27,366 nt of DNA from a virus, in IMG/VR virus record IMGVR_UViG_3300021961_000498, positions 1 through 27,366 of that record, one strand, 5' to 3'. Numbering within the stretch: position 1 is the first letter of the stretch; each line of letters starts with the position of its first letter. The translations under genes were made by a program, and so were the position numbers. Positions 25,955-27,366 of the stretch are shown one piece after another. The notes under the pieces are model-generated. The model was given only the letters and a program-made list of their open reading frames with translations. It was not told the DNA's origin and did no database searches.

Positions 25955-26965
25955 TTAGAAGGTTTCTGTTTCTCTTTCTTCGACCAAAGCAAAGTCACCA
26001 TCTGAGCCGATGATTTCTTTCCAATAATCAGCATGTTCTTTCTTGTACTGTTCGATAGATTTCTTTTCTTCAGCGGTATCTTTTCCTGCCAAGAATCCGT
26101 GAGGTGTTACGATGATTCTACCATCTTCATAACCCAAACCATTGATGTGGTTTTTCATCACAGATACTTTTGTACGAACGGCAAACTTTACAGTTCTCTT
26201 ATCTTTTGTTGCGGTAATTTTTGTGGTACCCGCACCTTTTTGGTTACCGAACAAGAATACTAAAGATGAGTTCAACCAAATTGCTTCACCACCTTTTGCT
26301 TTGATTTTAGGTTGTCCAAATGGATTGTCAGGAAGTTCTACCCAAGGTTGGTTTACAATTACCAAAGTATTTTCATACTTGGAATCTGATTTACGAGAAC
26401 CTGAAATTCTTTGGTTGATACCCATACCAATCTTATCTGCCAAAACAGCTGCGTTATGTTGTTTACCACCTTTACCTTCAAAAGTCATTTTACAGGGAAC
26501 AGAACCGACAGAATCCCAAAGGAATAACAAATCATATTCAAGTTCTCCTTTAGATTGAGCATCCAAAAGTTCATTGATATACTCTGTGATTTGTTCAATG
26601 TATTCAAAGTTATTGTTGAAGATGAAAAAACCATCCCAATCCAATTCACCTGTTTCCTCATCAACAACTTCCTCACAGTCGAAACCCATCAACTTAGCGT
26701 GTTCAAATGACCACTTTTGTTCTGTAATTATAAAAACAGGTAAGATACCTTGTTTTTGAGCTGAAATTGCCGTTTTAACCAAAGCAGTTGTTTTTCCTGT
26801 GTCTGAGTGACCCAAAAACATATTCAAGTGACCAATTGCCGGGCCAGGTAATCCGACCGCATCCAAAAAGTCACCACCCAAATCAAGGAACCTCTGTGGT
26901 TTGTATTTCGCCGAAGTAGAATACTTCTTTTTTAGTGACGAAAAATCGTTTTTCTTGAGTGCCAT
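25955..26965 (-). CDS. uvsX: RecA/UvsX-type strand-exchange recombinase
   Basis: This protein has 336 residues from the preferred start. Walker A is GHSDTGKTT (52-60), Walker B LLFLWDS (146-152), a catalytic-type Glu lies in IITEQKW (E82), and a loop NQPWVELPDNPFGQPKIKAK (205-224) matches the DNA-binding L2 region. The protein coats single-stranded DNA and drives recombination-dependent replication and repair. An in-frame ATG seven codons upstream (26984-26986) would give 343 residues. I prefer 26963-26965 because its ATG overlaps the upstream stop as TAATG, the same junction type seen at 9968-9972 and 1716-1720. The C-terminal end is acidic (DGDFALVEERETETF), as often in RecA-family proteins. 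Confidence 0.93.
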   Translation of the reverse strand: MALKKNDFSSLKKKYSTSAKYKPQRFLDLGGDFLDAVGLPGPAIGHLNMFLGHSDTGKTTALVKTAISAQKQGILPVFIITEQKWSFEHAKLMGFDCEEVVDEETGELDWDGFFIFNNNFEYIEQITEYINELLDAQSKGELEYDLLFLWDSVGSVPCKMTFEGKGGKQHNAAVLADKIGMGINQRISGSRKSDSKYENTLVIVNQPWVELPDNPFGQPKIKAKGGEAIWLNSSLVFLFGNQKGAGTTKITATKDKRTVKFAVRTKVSVMKNHINGLGYEDGRIIVTPHGFLAGKDTAEEKKSIEQYKKEHADYWKEIIGSDGDFALVEERETETF

Positions 26966-27177
26966 TACTTCTGATTGTATTTCCAAAATTCCTGAAGAAC
27001 TTCTTTCTTATCCTTAGCATCAGTAAGTTGTGTCACAAACTTATCCATTTCTTCTAAGTGTTGTGGATGTTCACCAATACCAACTGAGTTAGTAAAGTAG
27101 ATTTCAAGAGTCGCTTCAGCCTCAGCAGTCTGTGCTTCGTATTTTTTGACTAACGCGTCATAAAGTCTTTTATTCAT
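26965..27177 (-). CDS. Small helical protein encoded between SSB and recombinase
   Basis: This 70-residue, charged, mostly helical protein starts MNKRLYDALVKKYEAQTAEA and contains NSVGIGEHPQHLEEMDKF, then a second helix ending FWKYNQK. A helix, a short Gly-rich VGIGEHP turn and a second helix suggest a helical hairpin. I recall similar small VGIGEHP proteins near recombination genes of marine T4-like phages, but no function is known to me. Its stop overlaps the preferred recombinase ATG by one base, so it likely couples translation of the recombinase. It follows a terminator and a possible promoter, so it may be the first gene of this transcript. Confidence 0.85.
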   Translation of the reverse strand: MNKRLYDALVKKYEAQTAEAEATLEIYFTNSVGIGEHPQHLEEMDKFVTQLTDAKDKKEVLQEFWKYNQK

Positions 27178-27191
27178 ATTATTTTAATTTA

Positions 27192-27199
27192 CAAAGTTA
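27192..27199 (-). promoter_or_regulatory. Possible Bacteroidota-type promoter -7 box
   Basis: The minus strand reads TAACTTTG, matching TAnnTTTG, the -7 consensus of the Bacteroidota primary sigma factor. It lies 14 bases upstream of the ATG at 27175-27177 and directly after the SSB terminator. I see no matching TTG at the -33 position, where terminator bases lie, so this is tentative. Confidence 0.35.
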
Positions 27200-27231
27200 A
27201 AAAAGAAGGTGCGGACATGAGCCCGCACCTT
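27199..27231 (-). terminator. Rho-independent terminator after the SSB gene
   Basis: On the minus strand a perfect 9-bp stem AAGGTGCGG / CCGCACCTT (arms 27223-27231 and 27206-27214) with an 8-base loop is followed by CTTTTTT. It begins five bases after the SSB stop codon. It likely insulates highly expressed SSB from the recombination genes. Confidence 0.93.
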
Positions 27232-27235
27232 TTGA

Positions 27236-27366
27236 TTAGAATGGAAGGTCCTCGTCAGGAGTAGACAACGCCTGTGGGTCTGTGATTTCAGATGTTTTTC
27301 CACCACCCATAGAAATCATTGCTGAATCACCAAAGACATATTTTCCTGTTTCAGAATCCCAACGGG
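27236..27366 (-). CDS. ssb: Single-stranded DNA-binding protein, C-terminal fragment
   Basis: Only the last 42 residues are in the window; the gene continues upstream beyond 27366. The frame reads RWDSETGKYVFGDSAMISMG, then a flexible linker, and ends PDEDLPF before TAA. An acidic tail closing in DLPF is the protein-interaction tip of bacterial-type SSB proteins, used to recruit replication and recombination partners. The beta-rich run before it could be the end of the OB fold. The terminator that follows immediately and the recombinase and helicase downstream fit this assignment. A gp32-type SSB with a convergent tail is not excluded. Confidence 0.75.
   Translation of the reverse strand, partial: RWDSETGKYVFGDSAMISMGGGKTSEITDPQALSTPDEDLPF

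Noticed and set aside
26142-26558. Plus-strand frame of 138 residues opposite the recombinase
   Set aside because: It is antisense to a well-supported RecA-family gene and shows no motif; the opposite-strand codons explain its openness.
26966-26986. Upstream ATG giving a 343-residue recombinase
   Set aside because: It would overlap the small upstream gene by 22 bases, whereas the ATG seven codons later forms the TAATG junction used elsewhere in this genome. It is not excluded, only less likely.

Overview
The window reads as part of a large, AT-rich, tailed-phage genome with a T4-like contractile tail, infecting a member of the Bacteroidota (probably an aerobic, flavobacteria-like host). The phage call rests on a gp25/gp6 baseplate pair next to T4-style replication genes: a UvsX-type recombinase, a gp41/DnaB-type helicase, a FEN-family 5' nuclease and an SSB tail. 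The host inference rests on SprB-type adhesin repeats in a tail protein, a ribonucleotide reductase of the arrangement known from Leeuwenhoekiella (ATP-cone on the NrdB subunit), and a possible Bacteroidota -7 promoter box (TAACTTTG). No integrase, tRNA, CRISPR array or transposase was seen.

All 18 genes lie on the minus strand, so transcription runs from high to low coordinates. Upstream module (27366 to 20048): the C-terminus of an SSB, a rho-independent terminator, a 70-residue protein, the recombinase, the 5' nuclease, a conserved-looking unknown, the helicase, then nrdB and nrdA, closed by a strong terminator at 19976-20008. This is a DNA replication, recombination and dNTP-supply block.

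Downstream module (19942 to 1): gp25-like and gp6-like wedge proteins, a 1700-residue protein with an internal membrane-spanning block, four proteins without confident assignment (one with a PKD-like domain), and a 984-residue protein with a P2 gpI-like tail motif that may be the gp7 equivalent. Three cysteine-rich fibre/adhesin-like proteins follow, carrying Thr-Pro-Ser repeats, and the last runs off the window. Genes are packed with 0-5 bp gaps or TAATG/ATGA overlaps; only four gaps exceed 50 bp (783-881, 17557-17634, 19943-20047, 27178-27235), and no gene-free stretch exceeds 300 bases.

The most interesting part is the 1-5 kb end together with the giant baseplate protein. The first looks like a modular, recombining, cysteine-rich surface-recognition cassette. 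The second is a virion-module protein with three or four hydrophobic segments whose role cannot be read from sequence alone.
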